Shown: in pieces, positions 17,891 to 26,690 of the stretch
How the letters are laid out: each line of letters opens with the position of its first letter
How positions within the stretch are numbered: the first letter of the stretch is position 1
Assembly: GCF_011039205.1 (NCBI RefSeq)
Contig: NZ_JAAKEL010000001.1
Span: 62,001-126,000 of the forward strand
DNA from: Dysgonomonas sp. ZJ279
GTDB lineage: Bacteria; Bacteroidota; Bacteroidia; Bacteroidales; Dysgonomonadaceae
Direction: 5' to 3'
DNA: 64,000 nt
Position numbers and translations under genes: made by a program
Notes under the pieces: model-generated
What the model saw: the letters and a program-made list of their open reading frames with translations, nothing else
The model's database searches: none
What the model was told of the DNA's origin: nothing

Positions 17891-17944
17891 GGATGAATAA
17901 AAATGTAAGCGTAGTTTTATATAACCTCAATTAATTCTAATATA

Positions 17945-19912
17945 ATGAAAAGGATAAATCTATCAATTATTCTACTACTCCTGTTGTCGCAATACGGCTT
18001 CGCTCAAAAAACGGTTTCTTTATTATCACCTGACGGCAGACTCACTTTTTCCTTGAAATTGAGTGATGAATACCCTTCGTATAAGATAATGTTTAAGAAG
18101 CAAATTCTGATAAAAGATTCACCACTCGGTTTCGATTTCGATAATGGCACATTCGGTACCGGTCTTAAAATTAATAAACCCATATATAGGACAGGCAGCG
18201 AAACTTACGAGTTGGTAGTAGGGAAGACAAAAACTGTGCATAGTCAATACAAAGAGGTTATAATTCCTTTCGAGGAAAAAAATGCACAGGGTAGAAAAAT
18301 AAATATGGTTGTAAGAGCTTTCGATGATGGTATTGCTTTCAGGTACGAGTTCCCAAAGCAACCGAATTGGGATTCGTATGTTATGTATGATGAGAATACT
18401 ACATTCAATTTAGTGGGTAACCCTAAGGCTTTGACTCTTTTCTTACCTTCATATACATCGTCACATGAGGGACCTTATACTCATTTGAATTATAATGATA
18501 TAGAAGAGAATAAACTAATGGATATGCCTATAATGCTAGAATATCCGAACAACATTTTCATGTCTATAACCGAAGCGGCGGTTGTTGATTATGCAGGAAT
18601 GTATCTGATGAAAGAAAACGGTATGTTTGTCGGTAAGCTATCTCCATTACCCGGACAGACAAAAATAAAAGTGAAAGCAGATATTCCTCATCGCACTCCC
18701 TGGCGTGTAATATCTATTAGTGATAGAGTTGGGGCTATTATTGAGTCGAATATTCTTACAAATCTGAACGAACCTTGTAAAATAGAAGATACATCGTGGC
18801 TAAGACCGGGGAAGACAACCTTTACATGGTGGAATGGCAATGTAGTACCGGATACAACATTTGCTCCCGGAAATAACTTCGATACGAACAAATATTATAT
18901 AGATTTTGCTGCCCGTAGCGGTTTGGATTATCATTCTATATATGGTTATGCCGAGCAGCCTTGGTATGTTGACGATGGATTTGATTTTGGAACACCCGGA
19001 CCAAATTCCGATATAACAAAGCCGATTAAACCTCTTGATATGAAAGCGATTTGCAAATATGCTTATAGTCAAGGTGTGGGTATTCACCTTTGGATAAACT
19101 GGAAGCCATTGTATGCCAAAATAGATGAGGCATTCGCTCTTTTTCAGGAATGGGGAATTTCAGGTATGATGGTCGATTTTATGGATAGAGATGATCAGGA
19201 AATGATTCGAATACAGGAAGAAATATTGGCAAAAGCAGCAAAACATCATTTATTTATCCAGTTTCATGGTTCAAGTAAACCATCGGGTCTTCATCGTACT
19301 TATCCGAATGAATTTACACGTGAGGGAACAATGAATTATGAGGGGTATAAATGGGGTGCGGAAATAAATGCCGATCATGATATTTCAATGCCTTTCACTC
19401 GTCTGATTGCAGGTGCTACCGATTATCATTTGGGAGGTTTTAGGGCTGTACCAGAAAATAAATTTAAAGTTCAATTTACGAATCCATTGGTGACAAGCAC
19501 AAGATGTCACATGCTGGCGATGTATGTCGTTCTCGAAAGTTATCTGGGTATGGTTTGCGATACACCACCATCGTATGAGGGGCAGCCGGGTTTTGATTTT
19601 ATACAAAAACTACCTACTGTGTGGGATGAAATAAAAGTTCTCAATGCATCGGTAAATGAATATATAACCATTGCCCGCCGGAATGGTGATAGTTGGTACA
19701 TCGGATCATTGAATAATAGTGAAGCCAGAGCATTATCTGTTACTCTTGATTTCCTCGATAATAAGGAATATACGGCTGATATCTATACTGATAGTAAAAA
19801 TGTTGATGTAAATCCGAATCATCTGGTAAAACTAACTAAGAAGGTAAAAAAAGGAGATGTTATAGAATTACCTTTAGCAGCAAGCGGAGGTTCGGTGATA
19901 CGCATTTATTGA
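17945..19912 (+). CDS. GH97 glycoside hydrolase, retaining type
   Basis: A 655-residue exported enzyme: signal peptide MKRINLSIILLLLLSQYGFA, an N-terminal beta-sandwich (residues about 22-270), a TIM barrel (about 280-560) and a C-terminal beta domain. GH97 enzymes are alpha-glucosidases or alpha-galactosidases. Inverting SusB-type members lack an Asp nucleophile, whereas retaining members have one; the segment GMMVDFMDRDDQ here offers D411, and E460 in FTREGTMNYEG fits the general acid. I therefore favour a retaining, alpha-galactosidase-like enzyme, but specificity needs assay. It is a single-gene unit with its own promoter and terminator and does not adjoin the susCD pair, 7 kb away. Periplasmic location is expected. 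Confidence 0.92.
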   Translation: MKRINLSIILLLLLSQYGFAQKTVSLLSPDGRLTFSLKLSDEYPSYKIMFKKQILIKDSPLGFDFDNGTFGTGLKINKPIYRTGSETYELVVGKTKTVHSQYKEVIIPFEEKNAQGRKINMVVRAFDDGIAFRYEFPKQPNWDSYVMYDENTTFNLVGNPKALTLFLPSYTSSHEGPYTHLNYNDIEENKLMDMPIMLEYPNNIFMSITEAAVVDYAGMYLMKENGMFVGKLSPLPGQTKIKVKADIPHRTPWRVISISDRVGAIIESNILTNLNEPCKIEDTSWLRPGKTTFTWWNGNVVPDTTFAPGNNFDTNKYYIDFAARSGLDYHSIYGYAEQPWYVDDGFDFGTPGPNSDITKPIKPLDMKAICKYAYSQGVGIHLWINWKPLYAKIDEAFALFQEWGISGMMVDFMDRDDQEMIRIQEEILAKAAKHHLFIQFHGSSKPSGLHRTYPNEFTREGTMNYEGYKWGAEINADHDISMPFTRLIAGATDYHLGGFRAVPENKFKVQFTNPLVTSTRCHMLAMYVVLESYLGMVCDTPPSYEGQPGFDFIQKLPTVWDEIKVLNASVNEYITIARRNGDSWYIGSLNNSEARALSVTLDFLDNKEYTADIYTDSKNVDVNPNHLVKLTKKVKKGDVIELPLAASGGSVIRIY

Positions 19913-19934
19913 AATAATTCTTTAAAATATAAGT

Positions 19935-19969
19935 AAACGTCTTAGGTATATAATCTAAGGCGTTTTTTT
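19935..19969 (+). terminator. Terminator after the GH97 gene
   Basis: AAACGTCTTAG at 19935-19945 pairs with CTAAGGCGTTT at 19955-19965 (one G-T pair), followed by a run of T. Confidence 0.85.
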
Positions 19970-19976
19970 CTTGAAT

Positions 19977-20078
19977 TTAAACAAGTGTAGCAATTAATGC
20001 TAAACCTATAATTGAAACCCGTATAATGAGTTTTCTTCTCTTTTTTCTTTTCTCGCTAACAGAAATTTCTCTATCCAT
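19977..20078 (-). CDS. Possible 33-residue membrane peptide or gene remnant
   Basis: A minus-strand reading frame from ATG at 20076-20078 to TAA at 19977-19979. The product starts MDREISVSEKRKKRRKLIIR and ends with a hydrophobic stretch VSIIGLALIATLV, giving a basic N-terminus and one short membrane helix. This resembles the very start of RND efflux adaptor proteins in Bacteroidales as I remember them, so it may be a remnant of such a gene cut off beside the GH97 terminator. It could also be a genuine small protein: a TATACTTTG stretch upstream on this strand approximates a -7 element, with one base too many. Evidence is thin. Confidence 0.3.
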   Translation of the reverse strand: MDREISVSEKRKKRRKLIIRVSIIGLALIATLV

Positions 20079-20165
20079 TTTGTGTTCTTTTTTCTGATTT
20101 TATATTCGCAAAGTATATGCCATGGATTAATGTGTTATTGCATAGGTGTTTATGTGTTTGTTGAG

Positions 20166-20190
20166 TGTCCGTAATCGGACAGTATTGTCC
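20166..20190. promoter_or_regulatory. Three alternating TGTCC half-sites
   Basis: TGTCCG (20166-20171), CGGACA (20176-20181) and TGTCC (20186-20190) form two overlapping inverted repeats with 4-base spacers and exact 10-base periodicity. This looks like a cooperative protein-binding site. It lies in the 429-base gap between the GH97 gene and the carboxypeptidase-regulatory-domain gene at 20342, which otherwise holds the GH97 terminator, the small minus frame at 19977 and AT-rich sequence. Confidence 0.4.
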
Positions 20191-20341
20191 ATGTTTATGA
20201 TCAGAAGCATAGAGAATTTATCTCAATTCTACTTGTATTAAAGAACAGAATAAAATACTTACAATTTTCTTTAGGGTTTTTGTTCGTTGAACGATCATAT
20301 TAGTACAGCCGGTTTTATTAATCATCTTAAAAAAATATGAC

Positions 20342-21595
20342 ATGAAAACAAAATATTCAAAAGTAGCACGGTTTATCATTATTCTTTTTATTGCTGGTAT
20401 GGTGCTTCCGCTTTGTGCGCAGGACTATCCCGATTACATTACAATAAATGGTGTAGTAAAAGACAAGAAATCGAAAGATAAACTGGAATATGTAAGTATT
20501 TCTATACCCGGAACAAGTATAGGTACTGTAACAAATGAAGATGGTGGCTTTTCTATCAAGGTAAAAGATTCGCTTCAAGCTAAGGTATTAGAACTTTCGC
20601 GATTGGGATATGCTAATCAGAGATATTCAATAAAAGGCAATGAAGATGATATAACCATATTCATGACTGCTAATGATAATAAATTGAAAGAGGTTGTTAT
20701 CGAATCTGTTGATCCGCTGGAATTAGTGAAAGCTGCAATCGGTAAGATTGCGGATAATAATAGCTGTAATGCGAATTTGTTGACGGGATTCTATCGTGAG
20801 ACCGTCAAGAAGAGACGTAATTACATTAATATCTCCGAGGCCGTTGTAGATGTTTATAAAACACCTTACGACGAAGACGATTCCCGTGACAATATTCAAG
20901 TTTGTAAGGGGCGTAAACTTCTTAGCCCGAAACCATCGGATACACTTATTGTTAAGTTTTTAGGTGGGCCTAATCTGTCTACTTATCTTGATGTTGTGAA
21001 GAATAAAGATCTTATGCTCAATCCGGAAACACTTTCTTACTATGAGTTTTCGATCGAGGACCCTGTTATTCTGAACGAACGTTTGCATTATGTAGTTAGC
21101 TTTAAGCCGCAGGTAATTTTGCCATACGCCTTATTGTATGGAAAACTCTACATCGATAAACAAAGTCTGGCCTTCTCTCGTGCGGAATTTAGTTTAAGTA
21201 TGGACGACCAAAATAAAGCGACAGAAGCAATATTGAGAAAGAAGCCGTATAGACTCCGCTTTAAACCTGAAGAAGTTTCGTATGTAGTGACCTATAAAGA
21301 GCAAAATGGACGGAGTTATTTGAACTATATACGTAATGAAATTCGTTTTAAATGCGACTGGAAACGACGCCTGTTCTCTACGAACTACACAATCTTGCTG
21401 GAAATGGTGATGACAGAAAGAAAAGAAGACCATGTAGAACGCATTCCATCTAAGTTGTTGTTCAATGAAAAGCATTCTCTATCAGATAAAGTAGGTAGCT
21501 TTTACGATCAGGACTTCTGGGAAGACTATAATATTATAGAGCCTACCGAATCGTTAGAATCTGCCGTAACTAAATTGAAGAAACAAAATAAATGA
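20342..21595 (+). CDS. Exported carboxypeptidase-regulatory-like domain protein
   Basis: A 417-residue protein with signal peptide MKTKYSKVARFIIILFIAGM ending near LCAQD, a CarboxypepD_reg-like beta-sandwich at about 35-115 (GVVKDKKSKDKLEYVSISIP, GTVTNEDGGFSIKV), and a 290-residue C-terminal region. That region (LLTGFYRETVKKRRNYINIS, SEAVVDVYK) is paralogous to the C-terminal half of the STN protein at 23056 and resembles the non-barrel part of DUF5686-like proteins. There is no membrane barrel and no terminal aromatic. It lies 55 bases before the ECF sigma gene on the same strand, so it may be part of, or controlled by, that signalling module. Function unknown. Confidence 0.8.
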   Translation: MKTKYSKVARFIIILFIAGMVLPLCAQDYPDYITINGVVKDKKSKDKLEYVSISIPGTSIGTVTNEDGGFSIKVKDSLQAKVLELSRLGYANQRYSIKGNEDDITIFMTANDNKLKEVVIESVDPLELVKAAIGKIADNNSCNANLLTGFYRETVKKRRNYINISEAVVDVYKTPYDEDDSRDNIQVCKGRKLLSPKPSDTLIVKFLGGPNLSTYLDVVKNKDLMLNPETLSYYEFSIEDPVILNERLHYVVSFKPQVILPYALLYGKLYIDKQSLAFSRAEFSLSMDDQNKATEAILRKKPYRLRFKPEEVSYVVTYKEQNGRSYLNYIRNEIRFKCDWKRRLFSTNYTILLEMVMTERKEDHVERIPSKLLFNEKHSLSDKVGSFYDQDFWEDYNIIEPTESLESAVTKLKKQNK

Positions 21596-21613
21596 TTGGA
21601 TGAAAAGTTTTTC

Positions 21614-21621
21614 TATATTTG
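21614..21621 (+). promoter_or_regulatory. -7 element upstream of the ECF sigma gene
   Basis: TATATTTG, 29 bases before the sigma factor start, matches TAnnTTTG. It could give the sigma/FecR/STN genes their own vegetative promoter; no clear -33 box. Confidence 0.5.
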
Positions 21622-21650
21622 ATTGAATTTACTTTATTTTCTGGTCTGCT

Positions 21651-22202
21651 ATGCTGAATGACTTATTTATATTCAAAAAGATAAAAGATGGTGATATAAA
21701 GACATTTGAATATGTCTTTAGGCAATACTATTCTCCTCTCTATATCTACTCATTCAGCATAGTAGGCAAGAAAGAAGCAGCAGAAGAAATTGTACAGGAA
21801 TTATTTTATACGCTATGGAAAGAGCGCGAGAATATTCAGATATTACGTTCTTTGAAAAGCTACCTTTATGGAGCAGTGCGCAATCAGTCGTTGCAATACT
21901 ATGAACATCAGAATGTACAATCCCGCTACCGGGAGACTGTTCTGAGCCGTAAAGACGACATAGAAGAATCGAGTCCTTTGGATGAGTTGGAATATAAAGA
22001 GTTGCAGGATCTGATAAATAAAACGTTGAAAAAGCTTCCTGCCAGACGTCTCCGTATTTTTCAGATGCATCGGATGGAAGGACGTAAATATAAAGAAATA
22101 GCAGAAATTCTTTCTGTATCGGTAAAAACAGTTGAAGCAGAAATGACAAAAACATATCAGGTACTACGCCACGAAGTGGAAAAATATACGCATGCATTAT
22201 GA
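21651..22202 (+). CDS. ECF RNA polymerase sigma factor
   Basis: A 183-residue sigma-70 family ECF factor. Region 2 spans about residues 10-80, with FEYVFRQYYSPLYIYSFSIV and AAEEIVQELFYTLWKERENI; region 4 spans about 120-175, with LKKLPARRLRIFQMHRMEGR and the helix-turn-helix YKEIAEILSVSVKTVEAEMT. It has the length and layout of Bacteroidota FecI-like factors controlled by FecR anti-sigmas. Its stop overlaps the FecR start by 4 bases (ATGA), so the two are translationally coupled. The regulon is not defined; the flanking STN and regulatory-domain genes are candidates. Confidence 0.95.
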   Translation: MLNDLFIFKKIKDGDIKTFEYVFRQYYSPLYIYSFSIVGKKEAAEEIVQELFYTLWKERENIQILRSLKSYLYGAVRNQSLQYYEHQNVQSRYRETVLSRKDDIEESSPLDELEYKELQDLINKTLKKLPARRLRIFQMHRMEGRKYKEIAEILSVSVKTVEAEMTKTYQVLRHEVEKYTHAL

Positions 22203-23041
22203 CACTAAAAGAAAACAATAAAATTACAGATCAGGCGTGGAATCGCCTATACAATCGTTTGGATGAAGATGGGCTATTAGAGGTCGGAGCTTCAGATAAG
22301 CGACCAGTATTGCGCTCAGCCACATTCAAATGGGTAGCAAGTATAGCCGTTATATGTATATGTATAGCATCTGTATCGGTTATACAAAATCGGAAGTCAG
22401 CGCAAATTTATAATCAGACTTTAAGCAATGGAGGCGATGCGCCGACTTTGGTCTCTACTCTCGAAGATGGTTCTGTGGTTTATTTGGCAAACCATACATC
22501 TTTGCAGTATCCTGACCATTTTCCTAAAGATAGGCGACAAGTCTTTTTGCAGGGAGATGCTTTTTTTGATATAAGTAAGAATAAGGAAAAGCCTTTTATC
22601 ATAGATACAGAGCAAACGATGATAGAGGTTCTTGGGACAGCTTTTAATGTGAAAAGTAAAGATGAATCTTTCTCTTTATCGGTTCAACGTGGAGAAGTTA
22701 AGATTACCTCGAAAAAAGATGGTAAATTTGTTTATGTCAAAGCCGGTGAAACGGCCTTGTTTCAATCTGATAAATTGCAGACAATGCAGACAATAGATGC
22801 AGGACAATTCGGTGCCTATTTGAAAAAAGTGCAATTTAAAGATGAGCGATTAGCAGATATTGTTCATGTAATTAATATAAACTCGGGTTCTTCGGTATTA
22901 CAAGTTGCACCGGGGCTTGAAGATAGATTGCTTACTGTGACTTTCTCTGATGATACGCCTTATAGTGTGGCCAAATTGATTTGCATGGCACTGGATCTTA
23001 AATTAACGCAAAAAGAGGATACAATTATTATTTCCGAGTAA
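22199..23041 (+). CDS. FecR-family anti-sigma factor
   Basis: A 280-residue single-pass inner-membrane protein: cytoplasmic N-terminus of about 42 residues (sigma-binding), membrane helix FKWVASIAVICICIASVSVI at about 43-62, then the periplasmic FecR domain (STLEDGSVVYLANHTSLQYP, QVFLQGDAFFDISKNKEKPF, VLGTAFNVKSKDESFSLSVQ) and a C-terminal DUF4974-like domain from about residue 215 (FKDERLADIVHVININSGSS). FecR proteins hold the sigma factor until a periplasmic STN domain signals. Here the only STN protein is encoded immediately downstream, 14 bases away. Confidence 0.93.
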   Translation: MTLKENNKITDQAWNRLYNRLDEDGLLEVGASDKRPVLRSATFKWVASIAVICICIASVSVIQNRKSAQIYNQTLSNGGDAPTLVSTLEDGSVVYLANHTSLQYPDHFPKDRRQVFLQGDAFFDISKNKEKPFIIDTEQTMIEVLGTAFNVKSKDESFSLSVQRGEVKITSKKDGKFVYVKAGETALFQSDKLQTMQTIDAGQFGAYLKKVQFKDERLADIVHVININSGSSVLQVAPGLEDRLLTVTFSDDTPYSVAKLICMALDLKLTQKEDTIIISE

Positions 23042-23055
23042 GAAAATATACCAGA

Positions 23056-24612
23056 ATGAGACGAATGACGGGCGACATATTTCATCGTTTTATTGCCTGC
23101 TTTTTACTGTTTTTTACAGTAATGGCATTGCAGGCAGAAGATGGGAGTGTGTTGGATCGCAAAGTCCGGTTACCAAAAAGTAAAGACACAATTTATCGTT
23201 TGTTGAAGCAGGTATCTGATCAGTCAGGCTACCTGTTTGTTTATGATAGCCAGATTATAGATAACGATAAAGTAATGAAAATTCCGAAAGGAGAATATAC
23301 CGTGCGCGATGCCATATATGCTATAACCGGAAACGAACGATTAAAGATATTGGTCGTAGGCAACCATATTTTACTACAATTGCCCGAAGAAAAGGAAACA
23401 AAAATACAGATTGCAGAAGATAAAATAATTGAACAAAGTAACTATTTTACTTTGGGGGGTATAATCTATGATCGTATATCGGAAGAACCATTGGCTTATA
23501 CCTCTGTCGGAGTCAATAATACAACGATTGGAACTATCACCAATCAGGATGGAGAATTTAGATTAATATTACCTGATTCATTATTAAATCACTCAATAAA
23601 ACTGACCAATGTAGGATATGAAAGTCAGGAGATCGAAATCTCTTTGTTGATTGATCAGCATGTGCGATTTTCTCTTGCGCCGAAAGTTATTCCTTTGCAG
23701 GAAGTAATTGTAAGAGCTGTAAATCCGGTAGACTTATTGAAGGAAATGTTGGCGAAGCGCGAACAGAATTATCCTTCGGAGCCTGTGTATATAACAGCTT
23801 TCTATAGAGAGGGTATAGACCTCAAGAAAAAAAATATTGATCTTACCGAAGCCGTCCTGAAAATTTACAAGACTGGTTATCCTCAAAGTGTCAAGTACGA
23901 TCAGGTGAAAATGGTAAAGATGCGTAGAATTAAAAGTAAGCTGGATAGCGATACTATTTTCACCAGAATAAAATCGGGGATTAATTCTTGTTTGATGCTC
24001 GATATAGTGAAGGAGCTTCCCGATTTTCTTGATCCCGAAGGCAGGGGACAGTCTTTTGTTTATACTCATACGGATATTACAACAATAGATGGGCGCAGAG
24101 TGAATGTTATTTCTTTCGAGCAAAAAGATTACATTAAAGAATCCTTATATAAAGGGCAATTGTTTATTGACACCTACAATCAGGCTTTAATTGAAGCCCG
24201 ATTCGAATTGCATCCCCGTTATATAGAAAAAGCCACAGAGCAGTTTATAGAACGAATAAACAAAGATCTCAAAATGACGCTTGAGCGTGCCAGTTATACC
24301 GTTTCATACAAACGCTCGGAGGATGGATTTGACTACATAAATCACATTCGCGGAGATTTAGAGTTCAAAGTCAGAAAGAAAAGAAGACTCTTTAGTGCAC
24401 CTCTGCATCTTTGGTTTGAGATGGTAAATTGCAAGATGGAAAAGGAAAATGTAGTTGGATTTCCCCGTAATGAGCGTATTTCTCCTCTCAAAATATTCTC
24501 GGAAACCAAATACGAATACGATAAAAACTTTTGGGGGAATTTTAATGTCATAGTTCCCGAAGATAAGTTAAAAGAATTGATAATAAATAATCTGAATGAA
24601 GTGGCAGAATAA
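23056..24612 (+). CDS. STN plus carboxypeptidase-regulatory domain protein, no barrel
   Basis: A 518-residue exported protein. After a signal peptide ending near ALQAEDG, residues about 32-110 form an STN domain (TIYRLLKQVSDQSGYLFVYD, YTVRDAIYAITGNERLKILV), residues about 133-215 a CarboxypepD_reg-like domain (LGGIIYDRISEEPLAYTSVG, TIGTITNQDGEFRLILP), and the rest is paralogous to the protein at 20342 (ITAFYREGIDLKKKNIDLTE). TonB-dependent transducers normally follow STN with a plug and a 22-strand barrel; at 518 residues none fits. It likely senses or relays a signal to FecR in the periplasm. It ends the sigma/FecR operon. The ligand and function of the C-terminal region are unknown. Confidence 0.88.
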   Translation: MRRMTGDIFHRFIACFLLFFTVMALQAEDGSVLDRKVRLPKSKDTIYRLLKQVSDQSGYLFVYDSQIIDNDKVMKIPKGEYTVRDAIYAITGNERLKILVVGNHILLQLPEEKETKIQIAEDKIIEQSNYFTLGGIIYDRISEEPLAYTSVGVNNTTIGTITNQDGEFRLILPDSLLNHSIKLTNVGYESQEIEISLLIDQHVRFSLAPKVIPLQEVIVRAVNPVDLLKEMLAKREQNYPSEPVYITAFYREGIDLKKKNIDLTEAVLKIYKTGYPQSVKYDQVKMVKMRRIKSKLDSDTIFTRIKSGINSCLMLDIVKELPDFLDPEGRGQSFVYTHTDITTIDGRRVNVISFEQKDYIKESLYKGQLFIDTYNQALIEARFELHPRYIEKATEQFIERINKDLKMTLERASYTVSYKRSEDGFDYINHIRGDLEFKVRKKRRLFSAPLHLWFEMVNCKMEKENVVGFPRNERISPLKIFSETKYEYDKNFWGNFNVIVPEDKLKELIINNLNEVAE

Positions 24613-24702
24613 TAAAAGACTAGACTTTTTTTGTTAACATAACGTGAGTTTGATATAAGTATCGTATAATTATGAGCTAAGCTGGCATCTATCTTTTTCT
24701 CA

Positions 24703-24785
24703 TTGTCATCCCGATACGCAGTGAGGGATCTGTACTACTCCTCATTTCAGAATAATAGATCCCTCACTGCGTATCGGGATGACAA
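24703..24785. repeat. Perfect 29-base inverted repeat, REP/MITE-like
   Basis: Arms at 24703-24731 and 24757-24785 are exact reverse complements over 29 bases around a 25-base loop. The arm begins TTGTCATCCCGATACGCAGT and is GC-richer than the surrounding AT-rich gap. It occupies much of the 318-base space between the STN gene and the next gene. The form suggests a dispersed palindromic repeat or small non-autonomous element. It could also end transcription, but no T tract follows the right arm. No second copy is in this window; the remaining gap is AT-rich with no other feature seen. Confidence 0.8.
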
Positions 24786-24930
24786 GGTTCTGCTAAAGAT
24801 TTTACTAGTTATTACTCCTATCCTTATATCGAACTTACGTTAACACAATACCTTCTCATTATCTTCTCTGTAAATATTTGATTGTATTTACTTATTCTTT
24901 ATCTTGCCGAAAGAAACGCTTTAATACCAA

Positions 24931-26553
24931 ATGAAAAAGAAATTACTGACCTTACTCTTACTTTTTTCAACATTATCTTCTTTTGGCACAAATGTTCAGT
25001 TGGATTCTTTATTGAATGTGCTGGACATTACAATAAAGGAACGTCCTGAATACAGCAAAATAAAAGAACTACGGATCGATAGTTTAAAAACACAATTGAC
25101 TAAAATTACAGATTTAGAGCAGCGTTATATCATTTATCAAAACCTGTTTAGCGAATACCGGAACTATAATATGGACTCGGCATTATGGGTTGCAAACGAA
25201 AGGCTCGCAATCTCACAGAAGCTAAATAGCCAGAAATATATATATTCGTCGCAAATGAATATTGCTGAAATAATGGGTATTATGGGTATGTACAAAGAAG
25301 CTCTCGATATTATGAATGCGATAGATAGAGATCAATTAGACAGTAAGCAAGAGTCATACTATTTGCATATCTACCACTCGATATATACAGTAATGTATCA
25401 AAATTCTTTTTCGAAAAAGGAGAAAGATGCATATAAGCAATTGATATATCAATATAAGGATTCATCTCTTCTCATAAAAGATCCCGGATCGCTATCTTAT
25501 CACCTTATCAGAAATGGGATACTTATCGAGCAAGGACGGTACGATGAGGCTCTGGATGTAATGTTGAGGTGTTATAAAGAGCATGCCGACAACGAAGCAT
25601 CGGTGGGAATAATAGCTTATGGCCTTTCCGAGATATATAATAAAAAGGGCGATAAAGAAAAGGAAAAACAATACTTAATAATCTCGGCAATTTCAGATCT
25701 CAGAAGAGGCGTGAAAGAATATATAGCACTGCACAAACTGGCTATATTGCTGTATCAGGAAGGTTCGGTCGACAGAGCATATACATACATTAAATGCTCG
25801 ATAGAAGATGCTACTTTTTGCAAAGCCCGGTTCCGGACACTAGAGATGTCTGAGACCTTGCCTATCATAGCTGTGGCATACGATAAGAAAGTGCAGCACG
25901 AGAAAGATAATCTGATCAAATACTTGGTTCTTATATCGATCCTTTCGGTGGTATTGGCAGTTAGTATTATATATATTTATAAGCAATTGAAGAAACTTTC
26001 GACAGCCAGAAAGTCTATCGACAAGATGTATAACGATGTGAAAGCGTTGAATGAAGAATTGAACGAATTAAATAAAAAACTCTCGGAGTCGAATCTGGTT
26101 AAAGAAGAATATATTGGATCTATATTCAATCTGTGTTCGACCTATATCGACAAGATGGAAGCTTACAGAATCAATATAAATAGAAAAATAAAATCGGGGC
26201 AAGTAGATGAGGCATCTAAGATGACCAGTTCTACTTCGTTGGTTTCGGACGAACTGAAGGAATTTTTCCGCAATTTCGATGCAATATTTTTAAATATATA
26301 CCCCAACTTTGTAGATCAATTTAATTCACTTCTGGTAGATGGGGAGCAAATCTTACCAAAAGCCGGAGATATCCTTACTCCCGAACTTCGTGTTTTTGCA
26401 CTCGTAAGACTAGGTATCAGCGATAGCAGTAAAATTGCAAGCTTTCTTCATTATTCGCCGCAGACAGTCTATAACTATAAACTAAAAGTCAGAAATAAAC
26501 TAAACATCTCTAAAGAAGAATTTGCAATTGCAATACAGCAAATAGGGAAATAA
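24931..26553 (+). CDS. Membrane TPR/HTH regulator, DUF6377-like
   Basis: A 540-residue protein: signal peptide MKKKLLTLLLLFSTLSSFG, a periplasmic helical TPR-like region (about 20-325, for example LSYHLIRNGILIEQGRYDEA), one membrane helix near 331-350 (LVLISILSVVLAVSIIYIY), a cytoplasmic coiled coil (about 355-395), and a C-terminal LuxR-like HTH (about 480-535: RVFALVRLGISDSSKIASFL, SPQTVYNYKLKVRNKLNISK). This is the layout of Bacteroidales proteins I recall as DUF6377, one-piece membrane regulators beside susCD loci. It is immediately upstream of susC, so control of that locus by a periplasmic ligand is a reasonable inference. Confidence 0.85.
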   Translation: MKKKLLTLLLLFSTLSSFGTNVQLDSLLNVLDITIKERPEYSKIKELRIDSLKTQLTKITDLEQRYIIYQNLFSEYRNYNMDSALWVANERLAISQKLNSQKYIYSSQMNIAEIMGIMGMYKEALDIMNAIDRDQLDSKQESYYLHIYHSIYTVMYQNSFSKKEKDAYKQLIYQYKDSSLLIKDPGSLSYHLIRNGILIEQGRYDEALDVMLRCYKEHADNEASVGIIAYGLSEIYNKKGDKEKEKQYLIISAISDLRRGVKEYIALHKLAILLYQEGSVDRAYTYIKCSIEDATFCKARFRTLEMSETLPIIAVAYDKKVQHEKDNLIKYLVLISILSVVLAVSIIYIYKQLKKLSTARKSIDKMYNDVKALNEELNELNKKLSESNLVKEEYIGSIFNLCSTYIDKMEAYRININRKIKSGQVDEASKMTSSTSLVSDELKEFFRNFDAIFLNIYPNFVDQFNSLLVDGEQILPKAGDILTPELRVFALVRLGISDSSKIASFLHYSPQTVYNYKLKVRNKLNISKEEFAIAIQQIGK

Positions 26554-26690
26554 GCCCTAGTGAAATTCTCCTAATCAGATTAATTTAATCTACTTTTTTC
26601 ACTTTTTGTAATTTGGCATAACAGTCTAATAATATGATTATTATGATGTTTTCGTGTCTCTTTTAAATCTACTTGTACATTCTACCGGAC

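Noticed and set aside
21754-22218. 154-residue minus-strand reading frame
   Set aside because: Antisense to the ECF sigma gene and crossing into fecR; no domain recognisable.
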